DNA of 20,921 bases from a virus, in IMG/VR virus record IMGVR_UViG_3300022225_000010, positions 1-20,921 of that record. The stretch is one strand, 5' to 3'. Position 1 is the first letter of the stretch, and every line of letters starts with the position of its first letter. Below the pieces are notes generated by a model. It had not been told where the DNA came from and did no database searches. It saw only the letters and a program-made list of their open reading frames with translations. The translations under genes and the position numbers were made by a program. Positions 14,561 to 20,921 of the stretch are shown here, in pieces.

Positions 14561-14652
14561 AAATATTTTCTTTTAAACGAAAGAAAAAATATTCCATGAA
14601 TATTATTTATTTGTTTTTTCTTTCGTTTTTAAATTTGCGTAGCAAATTTAAA
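14561..14652 (+). ncRNA. Candidate structured + strand RNA
   Basis: Downstream of the + strand promoter, a perfect 15-bp stem is formed by AAACGAAAGAAAAAA (14575-14589) and TTTTTTCTTTCGTTT (14614-14628). Inside its loop is a second perfect hairpin, AATATTC-CAT-GAATATT (14588-14604). The big stem is followed by two further T (five in a row, 14626-14630), so transcription may stop there, giving about 70 nt. Otherwise it continues into a third hairpin, TTTAAATTTGC-GTA-GCAAATTTAAA (14628-14652). It would be antisense to any minus-strand read-through mRNA. Promoter and hairpins are seen; the RNA itself is inferred. Confidence 0.5.
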
Positions 14653-14723
14653 TCACCTTTTACCCTACTATTACTCTTACACCAAACATATGCTTTGCGA
14701 TTTGCGTTGAATTCCCTTTTCAT
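14607..14723 (-). CDS. Possible 38-aa basic peptide
   Basis: An ORF beginning MKREFNANRKAYVWCKS and ending RKNK starts eight bases after the preceding gene and ends inside the hairpin region. It is rich in Lys and Arg. Its ribosome site is weak (GGAAA directly before ATG) and it uses CGC codons that are rare in neighbouring genes. Open reading frames this long are less expected in AT-rich DNA, so it is reported, but it may be chance. Confidence 0.3.
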   Translation of the reverse strand: MKREFNANRKAYVWCKSNSRVKGDLNLLRKFKNERKNK

Positions 14724-14731
14724 TTTCCAAA

Positions 14732-15067
14732 TTAAAAACTATCAACATTATCCTTTTCAGTAAGTACACAATATTTTCCAGTTGTTAAATTATAAAGTAA
14801 TTTTGCGTTGCCATTACACCTGAATAAATTATATGAAATTAATGATTCCAGCTTTGAACCATACCATAGCATGATATAATGCTCATCATTATCTGTGTCC
14901 CAATTATGCCCATTAAATTCTGTTTCTTCTTTAATTATAGAATATTTCTCTTTATTTGAAAAATAATTGCTATCTGTAGCTGTTACATATAAATAGTTTT
15001 TAATATCATCTGCAGTAAGTAAATTATGTATCCATGAATCAGACTTATATTCCATTAAATCTTTCAT
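14732..15067 (-). CDS. Protein of unknown function
   Basis: The 111-aa acidic protein, beginning MKDLMEYKSDSWIHNLLTAD, has a strong ribosome site (AAAGGAGAAATTAA). The sequence has a predicted helical N terminus and a beta-rich C terminus (HYIMLWYGSKLESLISYNLF, KYCVLTE). No motif is recognised. It is the last well-supported gene before the 333-nt gap that contains the + strand promoter. Confidence 0.6.
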   Translation of the reverse strand: MKDLMEYKSDSWIHNLLTADDIKNYLYVTATDSNYFSNKEKYSIIKEETEFNGHNWDTDNDEHYIMLWYGSKLESLISYNLFRCNGNAKLLYNLTTGKYCVLTEKDNVDSF

Positions 15068-15084
15068 TTAATTTCTCCTTTTAA

Positions 15085-15243
15085 TTATTCATATCCATAT
15101 TCATTTACTATTTGTTGACACGTTTCTAATAATAAAATCTGTGCCTCTTTTTCTTCATAACTAAGTTCTTCATCCCAATTTGAGTAGCAATCTTGCAAAT
15201 CAGTTAATGTATTTTGAAATCTACAATATCCCATATTAGACAT
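15085..15243 (-). CDS. Small conserved phage protein (YCRFQNT...DLQDC type)
   Basis: The 52-aa acidic protein carries the block MGYCRFQNTLTDLQDCYSNW. This Y-C-R-F-x-N-T-x-x-D-L-x-x-C pattern is found in many unrelated phages in small proteins of unknown function. The start at 15243 is chosen because GGGGG lies eight bases before it, inside the end of the primase gene; it overlaps primase by eight bases. A later in-frame ATG at 15234 lacks a site at good spacing. The rest is helical and acidic (DEELSYEEKEAQILLLETC). Confidence 0.75.
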   Translation of the reverse strand: MSNMGYCRFQNTLTDLQDCYSNWDEELSYEEKEAQILLLETCQQIVNEYGYE

Positions 15244-16021
15244 TTTTTATACCCCCTTTACAAAGTTCTAAAATTTCTATTTGTGATAAATCACCAGGAT
15301 CCCCGGAATCAATAATAATAGGGACCATATTAAAATATTCTGATAATTCCTCACAAATTTTTAATGTATATTCTTTAGCATCACTATCAAGCATAACAAA
15401 TATTGTCTTTATATTTAAAAAAGCTGTAAATAACCTTATTTGTTCTTTGCTTATTCTTTTACCTAATATTGCAATTCCGTGATCTGGTATTTTAAGTATA
15501 TCAAATACACCTTCAAATAATATTATAAAATTCTTATATTCATCTAAACTTTTTAAAGAAAAAACACCTAAATTTTTCTTACCATAAGTTAAATATTTGG
15601 GTGTTTTATCAAAGACTGTTCTACCCTGCCAACCAATAATTGTATCATTAACTTTAACAGGAAAAACTATTCTTCCAGATAATACACCAGTCTGTGTATA
15701 ATAACCTTGTAACTTGACACAAGAATCAACAGTTATATCTCTATTTTTAAGGTATTTTATAGCCTGATGTTCATTTGATAAATCTGTTAATTTAATAAAT
15801 TCTTTAGTATTTACTAAATTTCCCTTTGTTTCAGGCTTTTTAATCACCTTAACTGGTTTAATAGTTTTTAATAAATTTAAGATATCTTTATTATTTACTA
15901 TTTTACCACCCCAGTCACATTTCCAACAATGAAAAACACCTTTCTTAACATTGATGCTAAGATGGTCTGTTTCATCATCACAACTAGGATTTATGCAAGT
16001 TGTTGTTATTTCTACTGTCAT
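15236..16021 (-). CDS. DnaG-like primase with zinc finger and Toprim domain
   Basis: The 261-aa protein has an N-terminal zinc ribbon with Cys9, Cys14, Cys32 and Cys35 (CINPSC...HCWKC). A DnaG-core-like segment (GRIVFPVKVNDTIIGWQGR, about 116-134) leads into a Toprim fold with Glu170 (FEGVFD) and Asp212/Asp214 (LDSDA). These are the template-recognition and metal-binding parts needed to make RNA primers for the DnaB-like helicase/PolA replisome. It lacks the helicase-binding domain of cellular DnaG, as short phage primases do. No Shine-Dalgarno sequence precedes the ATG; instead four copies of the 13-bp repeat stand directly upstream. The small YCRFQNT gene overlaps its end by eight bases. 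Confidence 0.85.
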   Translation of the reverse strand: MTVEITTTCINPSCDDETDHLSINVKKGVFHCWKCDWGGKIVNNKDILNLLKTIKPVKVIKKPETKGNLVNTKEFIKLTDLSNEHQAIKYLKNRDITVDSCVKLQGYYTQTGVLSGRIVFPVKVNDTIIGWQGRTVFDKTPKYLTYGKKNLGVFSLKSLDEYKNFIILFEGVFDILKIPDHGIAILGKRISKEQIRLFTAFLNIKTIFVMLDSDAKEYTLKICEELSEYFNMVPIIIDSGDPGDLSQIEILELCKGGIKNV

Positions 16022-16028
16022 TTTGGCA

Positions 16029-16078
16029 TAGATATTTTGTACAGATATTTTGTACAGATATTTTGTACAGATATTTTA
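16029..16078. repeat. 13-bp direct repeat array (four copies) upstream of primase
   Basis: The plus strand shows TAGATATTTTGTA (16029-16041), CAGATATTTTGTA twice (16042-16067), then a shortened CAGATATTTTA (16068-16078). The last, shortened copy is identical to the last copy of the recA array. The array spans the whole gap between the HNH gene stop and about eight bases before the primase ATG. Confidence 0.85.
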
Positions 16079-16615
16079 TTAATTATTACTTTTTATACAA
16101 ATTTCATCATCATGAATATTATCTTTAATTAATTTTAAATCATTTTTTAATGTTTTATTATTATTATTATTATTTTTATCAATTCTTTTTTGTGCTAATG
16201 TTGATTCTTTTTTTAATCGTTTAATTAATTCTTCTTTTGTATCACAACCAGGTAATATTCTATTATAAACAGTATAAAAAGAAAGATTATACTTACTTCT
16301 CATTTCATTTATTGTCATACCATACTTTCTTTTAATCTTAGATGTCTTTTTAGTACCACAACATAATGAACATTTTATTTCAAGATTACTTATTTTATGG
16401 TCATTTATATCACCATTTTTATGTCTTGCTATTAATATTACAATATTCCCATCTGCACCACAATCCTCACATTTATTACCAATTTGTTTTATTTTTTCTG
16501 CTCTATTTAACTTTAGTTGATAATGGTCTTTATAATATGAACCTTTACCACCACTCCATCTACTATTGTTCTCACCAGCATTATAACTATTTCTTTTTTT
16601 CTTTACATGTTCCAT
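16079..16615 (-). CDS. HNH homing-type endonuclease
   Basis: The 178-aa basic protein has an N-terminal NNSRWSGG motif (17-23) often found in phage free-standing HNH enzymes. A zinc-type HNH core follows: Cys49/Cys52, His65-x-N67-GD, Asn77 (SNLE) and Cys82/Cys85. The final His of the usual C-x2-C-H is replaced by Cys86. A helix-turn-helix-like part (EMRSKYNLSFYTVYNRI, about 104-120) should bind DNA, then a Lys-rich tail with an Asn run. Such genes spread by cutting alleles that lack them. It sits between a 67-aa gene and primase, directly next to the 13-bp repeats, as an insertion would. The ribosome site is GGGAG. Confidence 0.85.
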   Translation of the reverse strand: MEHVKKKRNSYNAGENNSRWSGGKGSYYKDHYQLKLNRAEKIKQIGNKCEDCGADGNIVILIARHKNGDINDHKISNLEIKCSLCCGTKKTSKIKRKYGMTINEMRSKYNLSFYTVYNRILPGCDTKEELIKRLKKESTLAQKRIDKNNNNNNKTLKNDLKLIKDNIHDDEICIKSNN

Positions 16616-16618
16616 AAA

Positions 16619-16822
16619 TTAACTCCCTTTAATTAAATTTTCACTTTTATTTAACCAACCAACAATAAGGTTAGCATGATGAAATAATCGTTGTGATCTT
16701 TCCCAACTATGTATACCTTTAGAATCAAATGTATCACCAAGATATATATCATAGTCAATACCCTCTATATTACCTAATAAATGTGCTTCAGTACCAGCTT
16801 TTCTTGCTTCACATATCCACAT
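16619..16822 (-). CDS. Small protein of unknown function
   Basis: The 67-aa product starts MWICEARKAGTEAHLLGNIE. A good ribosome site (AAAGGGGG, four bases before ATG) supports translation. The sequence has a short beta-like part then an amphipathic helix (ERSQRLFHHANLIVGWLNKS). No family is recognised. It lies between the 104-aa gene (one base apart) and the HNH gene. Confidence 0.6.
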   Translation of the reverse strand: MWICEARKAGTEAHLLGNIEGIDYDIYLGDTFDSKGIHSWERSQRLFHHANLIVGWLNKSENLIKGS

Positions 16823-16823
16823 T

Positions 16824-17138
16824 TTACCCCCTTTCTATAAAAAGTCTAACATTAATAATTTGTCCTTGAACGGTATTATATTGCCAATTAAAAACTCTAC
16901 CATCCATTAATTCATGGCAATCACTTTCAGTAATATCAAGTTCAAGATCATTTTGTACTTCTCCATCTAATAACCATTTCAAAGCTTCTGCTTGACCTTG
17001 CAATATTAACATATCATCGGTGATAGTATTACCATTTAATTCTTCTGATAATTCGTAAGCACCATCTTTGTAACCATATTCTTCTATGGTTTTTAATACA
17101 TCTTCATACTCATCCATTACTTCTTTTCTAAATCGCAT
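16824..17138 (-). CDS. Acidic protein of unknown function
   Basis: The 104-aa product begins MRFRKEVMDEYEDVLKTIEE, strongly helical and acidic, with a beta-like C terminus (FNWQYNTVQGQIINVRLFI). The ribosome site AAAAGGA stands before the ATG. It lies 25 bases after the DnaB-like helicase gene. Nothing in the sequence points to a role beyond membership of the replication operon. Confidence 0.6.
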   Translation of the reverse strand: MRFRKEVMDEYEDVLKTIEEYGYKDGAYELSEELNGNTITDDMLILQGQAEALKWLLDGEVQNDLELDITESDCHELMDGRVFNWQYNTVQGQIINVRLFIERG

Positions 17139-17163
17139 TTTCTTATCCTTTTATCAATTACTA

Positions 17164-18399
17164 TTATAATATATTTGCATCCCATATTCTAACTTTAGCT
17201 AAATTGATATTACATGATATAACTCCACCTTTTGGGCCTGCTTTTTGTTTACTTACTAATAATCTTAATTTATTATTTTTTAATTCATCTTCTGTTTGAC
17301 ATACTGTTAATACTATATGTGCTATATGTACTTTACCTTTACCACCATATGTATCTCTCAAACCAACAAATTCCTTTCCATAACTAGAAGCTGCTGTTTG
17401 AGAAGCTGTCCATATAGGAATATTAGTTTCATTTGCTAATGATTTTAGTTCTCTTGCTGCATCTTCAACTTCTTGCCATCTACTATCTCTTTTTGAAACA
17501 GTTGCTATTTCATCTAAATAATCTAAAATAATAAGATCTATATTTTTCATACTAGCAACAATAGAACCTAATTTAGAAATAGAAAAATCTCCGCCTGTAA
17601 AATCTTTTATATATAATAAGTTTTTATGTTTTTCTACCTTTTTTAATAATGTTTTTGATTTATCAGGATCTTTTCTAAATGTTATAAAATCAAGATTAGA
17701 AAATAAAGCATCAAATCTTTGCATAACTGTTTCTATTGAATCTTCTAATGTTACAAATAATACTTTTTTCTTATCCATAACAGCACCCCAAGCAAAATTT
17801 AATAATAATGTTGATTTACAACCGCCTGTTTGTGCGTTAATTAAACCAAATTCTCCAGGTGCTATCCCACCACTTAATTTATTATCCAAATCATTTATTT
17901 TTGTTGGTATAGGAGAAGGTCGTGATTTTCTATTATTTAAAGAAGATACATATTCAACTGGTTTATTACTATCTGGATTATATTTATTTATATTCTTTAA
18001 ATCAGAAAGTATAGTTTCTACCTTATTAATATCAAAATCTTTTATTGCCTGTGATAATCTCTTTTTAAATTTTCGTGTTTTAATATGACTACTTAATTCT
18101 TCTTTTATAAAATTAATATCATATTTAGTATTGAATATCTCAGTTATATTTTTTACTATGATAGATGATTCTTCTTTATGAAAACCCTGACTATTTATAG
18201 TTTTCTGTAATAAAAAGATAAAAGTTTCATAAGGTATAATGTCTTTACATTTTTTATGATATGTTTCAATTATAAAAAAGAAATATTTGTAATATTGATT
18301 TTGAAATATATCATCATCAATATAAGATATTGATTCATTTAAAAATTGTTTATCTTTTAATAGAGCAGATAATAACAATTTTTCAAATTGTGTGTTCAA
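17164..18399 (-). CDS. DnaB-like replicative helicase
   Basis: The 411-aa ring helicase has a DnaB-N-like helical domain (1-110, opening FEKLLLSALLKDKQFL), a linker, then a RecA-fold motor. The motor has Walker A AQTGGCKST (189-197), Glu219 in TLED, Walker B LIILDYLDE (289-297) and a later AHIVLTVCQTEDE region. The Walker A has Cys194 where nearly all P-loops have Gly before the Lys, an unusual substitution. It would unwind the fork together with the primase encoded 1.1 kb further on. The start is TTG (18399) with GAGGGG six bases upstream; it overlaps the upstream stop codon (TTGA), so translation is coupled. Confidence 0.88.
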   Translation of the reverse strand: MNTQFEKLLLSALLKDKQFLNESISYIDDDIFQNQYYKYFFFIIETYHKKCKDIIPYETFIFLLQKTINSQGFHKEESSIIVKNITEIFNTKYDINFIKEELSSHIKTRKFKKRLSQAIKDFDINKVETILSDLKNINKYNPDSNKPVEYVSSLNNRKSRPSPIPTKINDLDNKLSGGIAPGEFGLINAQTGGCKSTLLLNFAWGAVMDKKKVLFVTLEDSIETVMQRFDALFSNLDFITFRKDPDKSKTLLKKVEKHKNLLYIKDFTGGDFSISKLGSIVASMKNIDLIILDYLDEIATVSKRDSRWQEVEDAARELKSLANETNIPIWTASQTAASSYGKEFVGLRDTYGGKGKVHIAHIVLTVCQTEDELKNNKLRLLVSKQKAGPKGGVISCNINLAKVRIWDANIL

Positions 18400-18878
18400 T
18401 ACATTCCCCTCTTTACTATATTTTTAAGTTTAGGTATTCTTTTTATTTCTTGTAAAACTTTAGTATTCCATTCTTTAGGGTGATTTTTTAATTTCATACA
18501 TCTAAAATAATAATAAAATATATCTATTCCTAAAGCTTCTTCAACTGTATAACCGTTTTCAATAAGATTTTTTAAATAACTTTCTTGTATTTCATGTATA
18601 CCTTTTACATCAATAGAATTAGAATAGTTTTTAAATCTATTTATTGCTTGTTTAGATATTAATTGATTTGGATAAGGTCTGTTACCTCTTTCTTCAAATT
18701 GTGCAACCATATACTCATATGGTGGAATATCCAAATTAATTAAAATTGTTCTTAATTTCTTAAATGTCTTTTTAAAATTAATAAAATTTTTACCATGTCT
18801 ATTAATCTTATATTGTGGTATATGATATTTCCTTACCATCTCTTCATATAATATTAAAATATCTAATGTCTTAATCAT
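18396..18878 (-). CDS. Unknown replication-operon protein, possible helicase loader
   Basis: The 160-aa basic, helix-rich product begins MIKTLDILILYEEMVRKYHI. The ATG at 18878 is chosen because it overlaps the SF2 helicase stop by eight bases; a longer reading would run inside the helicase gene. No motif is recognised. Position between the two helicases, and a stop codon overlapping the DnaB-like start, suggest an accessory or loading factor. That is inference from context only. Confidence 0.65.
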   Translation of the reverse strand: MIKTLDILILYEEMVRKYHIPQYKINRHGKNFINFKKTFKKLRTILINLDIPPYEYMVAQFEERGNRPYPNQLISKQAINRFKNYSNSIDVKGIHEIQESYLKNLIENGYTVEEALGIDIFYYYFRCMKLKNHPKEWNTKVLQEIKRIPKLKNIVKRGMY

Positions 18879-20178
18879 ATTTACATCCACTTTTTCCAAA
18901 GACATCACAAATGCGAATATCATATTTTTCTTTAGTAAGTTCATCTACTCTTATTTTAGTATGCTGTTCAAAATACTTATTACCCAGTTCAGCAAAACAA
19001 AATACTTCAACTGAATCCTTGCCTTTACAATTTCTTAATGCTCTACCTATCTTCTGTGTTAATCCAAAAGGACTTTTGCCAGCCCACGCTAATATTAATG
19101 TTTTAATATTATTTAAATTAACACCAGTATCAAATATATTAGATGATAATAATACCTTAATTTTACCCTTTTTAAAATCTTTTTTAATTTTATCTCTTTT
19201 AGATTTAATATCATTACCATCTATATAAACAGAATCAGGTATTAAATTATGTAATATTTTTCCATGATCTATTCTTCTGAATAATATCATAACTTCATTT
19301 CTATTTTTACATAAATCAGCAATTATTTGATTTCTTTTTTTATCGTTTATTAACATATCTTCTGCTCTACTATATGATTTATCATCGATAAAATCTACTT
19401 TATAAGGTATTAAATAAATTTTTGGTTTTACAGATATACCCTTTTCTATTAATTTTGATTGTTCTAATTTAATAATAGGTTTACCAACAGCAGCTTCTAT
19501 ATAATAATCTTTACCATCACTACGTTTTGGTGTTGCACTAAAACCTAATCTTATATTAGCATTAACACAACTACTGACTATTTTATAAAATGTATTTGCT
19601 GCGACTGTTTGTACTTCATCAACTAAAACACCATTAAATTGTATTAAATCATACTTTTTAGCACTTTGAAATGTTGATAACTCATAATTTTGCATTGTTA
19701 AAAATTCATCAAATGTTTCCTGAAGTTCTGTTAATATATCTATCCTATGAGCTAATACAAGAAATTGTGATTGTGGAAATGCTGATATTATACCTGCTAT
19801 ACATCTGGATTTACCAGCATTTGCTGCAAGATTTATTATACCTAGTCTATTTTTAATACCACATTTTATTGCATCAACTTGATAATCTCTTAAATTTGCT
19901 CTATCTAGATATTCTGTTAAATTATTAAGATCAACTTTAGGATAATTACCAATATATTCTATTTCTACATCTTGACCTAATACTTTAGTTGCTCTTTGTA
20001 AAAAGCCAACAGGAAATTTATCATTTTTTAAAAATTTAACACGACCATCCCATACACCTGATTTATAGGCTGGTGAAAACCAGTAATTAGGTGATTTAAA
20101 TGTTAAAGCCTTATTTAAAGAAGCAATATCATAATTACCAGATATTTCTGCTATATTACCTTTTATTTTGATTATCAT
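18871..20178 (-). CDS. UvsW-like SF2 DNA helicase
   Basis: The 435-aa protein opens with an about 95-aa domain containing YWFSPAYKSGVWDGRVKFL, typical of UvsW-like phage helicases. The motor motifs follow in order: RDYQ (97-100), motif I AANAGKS (118-124), motif II DEVQ (187-190), motif III SATP (214-217), a motif V-like SSNIFDTGVNL, and motif VI QKIGRALR. UvsW remodels stalled forks and Holliday-like branches and clears R-loops, fitting a phage with RecA and gp32-like SSB. The start lacks a clear Shine-Dalgarno site; it lies 23 bases inside the preceding gene, so coupling is likely. The DEVQ box, rather than DEAH, is normal variation. Confidence 0.85.
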   Translation of the reverse strand: MIIKIKGNIAEISGNYDIASLNKALTFKSPNYWFSPAYKSGVWDGRVKFLKNDKFPVGFLQRATKVLGQDVEIEYIGNYPKVDLNNLTEYLDRANLRDYQVDAIKCGIKNRLGIINLAANAGKSRCIAGIISAFPQSQFLVLAHRIDILTELQETFDEFLTMQNYELSTFQSAKKYDLIQFNGVLVDEVQTVAANTFYKIVSSCVNANIRLGFSATPKRSDGKDYYIEAAVGKPIIKLEQSKLIEKGISVKPKIYLIPYKVDFIDDKSYSRAEDMLINDKKRNQIIADLCKNRNEVMILFRRIDHGKILHNLIPDSVYIDGNDIKSKRDKIKKDFKKGKIKVLLSSNIFDTGVNLNNIKTLILAWAGKSPFGLTQKIGRALRNCKGKDSVEVFCFAELGNKYFEQHTKIRVDELTKEKYDIRICDVFGKSGCKYD

Positions 20179-20371
20179 ATTGTTTAATTTTTAATTTTAT
20201 ATATTGTCTATGTTGTTCTTTTGGTACATATGTAGGTATTTCATATACAGGTAATCTAAGCCAACAATGATAACATAGTATTCCTCTTAAACGGGTATAA
20301 TAACCTAGATCTCCATTAAGATTTTTTTTACACCATAAACATTTTTTAATAGATACTTCCAATATTTCCAT
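20156..20371 (-). CDS. Zinc-ribbon-like small protein, member of a tandem triplet
   Basis: This 71-aa protein is the most divergent of three neighbours. It shares CLWCKKN, GILCYHCWLRLP, YVPKEQHRQYIKLKIKQY and spacing with the other two. Two C-x2-C pairs about 21 residues apart suggest one zinc ribbon, and the C-terminal half is a basic helix. Function is unknown; nucleic-acid or protein binding is possible. It overlaps the UvsW-like gene by 23 bases. Confidence 0.7.
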   Translation of the reverse strand: MEILEVSIKKCLWCKKNLNGDLGYYTRLRGILCYHCWLRLPVYEIPTYVPKEQHRQYIKLKIKQYDNQNKR

Positions 20372-20378
20372 TACTGTA

Positions 20379-20636
20379 TCAACTTACTTTTCTATAAACA
20401 TGACCATTAGATAATCTTTTAAATTGATATTGCTTAAATTTTGCTTTAAAGTATTGTTTATATTGTTCTTTTGGTATATATAGTGGAACGTTAGAAACTT
20501 CAAACATATGTAAAGGTAATTTAAGCCAACAGTTATAACATACTATTCCTTTTATACGGGTAACATTAATTCTATCATTAGGAAGTATATCATTTTTACA
20601 ACATATACATTTTTTATTAGACTTTTCCATCTTCAT
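20379..20636 (-). CDS. Zinc-ribbon-like small protein, member of a tandem triplet
   Basis: This 85-aa middle member has C-x2-C (CICC), then GIVCYNCWLKLPLHMFEVSN, and YIPKEQYKQYFKAKFKQY. It is closest to the upstream copy, sharing the FE-x-x-x-x-P-x-YIPKEQY segment, and has an extra 13-residue basic C-terminal tail. Its ATG overlaps the upstream gene's end by 20 bases, with no separate ribosome site visible, so coupled translation is likely. The role is unknown. Confidence 0.7.
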   Translation of the reverse strand: MKMEKSNKKCICCKNDILPNDRINVTRIKGIVCYNCWLKLPLHMFEVSNVPLYIPKEQYKQYFKAKFKQYQFKRLSNGHVYRKVS

Positions 20637-20838
20637 ATTGTTTAAGTCTTAATTTTAAATATTGTCTATATTGTTCTTTTGGTATATATTGAGGTATACT
20701 TTTTAATTCAAATATTTTTAAAGGTAATTTAAGCCAACAATTATAACATATCATTTCTTTTATAAAACTAAAGTTATTTGTTTCATTATTAGGCACATGC
20801 TTTTCACAATATATACATTGTTTAACAGATATTTCCAT
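20617..20838 (-). CDS. Zinc-ribbon-like small protein, member of a tandem triplet
   Basis: This 73-aa first member in transcription order has CIYC, MICYNCWLKLPLKIFELKS and YIPKEQYRQYLKLRLKQY. Its ribosome site is AAAGGAT before ATG. The second Cys pair is always CY-N/H-CWL, a conserved core across the triplet. Tandem duplication with divergence is evident. Function is unknown. Confidence 0.7.
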   Translation of the reverse strand: MEISVKQCIYCEKHVPNNETNNFSFIKEMICYNCWLKLPLKIFELKSIPQYIPKEQYRQYLKLRLKQYEDGKV

Positions 20839-20920
20839 CTTTATCCTTTAATTTTTCTATACGTTTCCATCTTGTAATAGCCAATTTTGCTGCATTTTTA
20901 CTTATACTGTAATTTTTCAT
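20822..20920 (-). CDS. Small basic ORF at the window edge, complete or C-terminal fragment
   Basis: Thirty-two codons read from an ATG at 20920: MKNYSISKNAAKLAITRWKR, then a Lys/Asp-rich end. The window stops one base before the ATG, so this may be the real start or the middle of a longer gene. Its stop overlaps the first zinc-ribbon gene by 17 bases, and the SD of that gene (AAAGGAT) lies within it. The AAKLAITRWKR segment looks like a basic helix that could bind DNA. Confidence 0.45.
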   Translation of the reverse strand: MKNYSISKNAAKLAITRWKRIEKLKDKDGNIC

Positions 20921-20921
20921 T

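Noticed and set aside
14399-14731. tRNA gene in the long gap
   Set aside because: No cloverleaf pattern or T-loop sequence (GGTTCGAAT type) is seen; the hairpins are simple inverted repeats.

Overview
The window is a contiguous block of a low-GC, double-stranded tailed-phage genome (or prophage). Every confident gene lies on the minus strand, so transcription runs from high to low coordinates. Genes are tightly packed, with overlaps of a few bases and many AGGAGG- or GGGGG-type ribosome sites. TGG is used for Trp, and TGA, TAA and TAG all act as stops, so the genetic code is standard. Strong ribosome sites and sigma70-like TTGACT/TATAAT boxes point to an AT-rich bacterial host using conventional signals, but nothing here identifies the host.

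Layout in transcription order. (1) 20920-20156: a small ORF and three tandem paralogous zinc-ribbon-like proteins. (2) 20178-15085: replication genes, namely a UvsW-like SF2 helicase, an unknown 160-aa protein, a DnaB-like helicase, two small unknowns, an HNH endonuclease, a DnaG-like zinc-finger/Toprim primase and a small conserved phage protein. (3) 15067-13171: small unknowns around a 333-nt gap (14399-14731). That gap holds a very AT-rich stretch, a near-consensus promoter on the opposite (+) strand and large hairpins. (4) 13178-7401: a family A DNA polymerase with an N-terminal uracil-DNA-glycosylase-like domain, a pair of paralogous Cys-containing proteins, an unknown 133-aa gene with its own promoter, a gp32-like ssDNA-binding protein, two tiny hydrophobic ORFs and RecA. 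(5) 7335-7295: an intrinsic terminator closes the replication block. (6) 7270-1: a strong promoter starts the packaging/head block, with terminase small and large subunits, portal, a 56-aa Cys protein, a PP-loop PAPS-reductase-like enzyme, a prohead protease-scaffold fusion with an apparent nested scaffold start, the HK97-fold major capsid protein, a palindromic hairpin, and the first nine codons of the next gene.

The replication genes make a nearly complete phage replisome and recombination set: helicase, primase, proofreading polymerase, SSB, recombinase and branch-processing helicase. The head genes follow the usual packaging, portal, protease/scaffold, capsid order.

The most distinctive signals are: (a) two arrays of the same 13-bp direct repeat, directly before recA (three copies) and before primase (four copies); (b) the + strand promoter and hairpin locus, a candidate antisense RNA or origin; (c) two promoters placed so close to their start codons that the mRNAs should be nearly or fully leaderless; (d) a ribosome site inside the protease gene that would make free scaffold; (e) a PAPS-reductase-like gene set among head genes. 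All functions are read from motifs; no database search was run.
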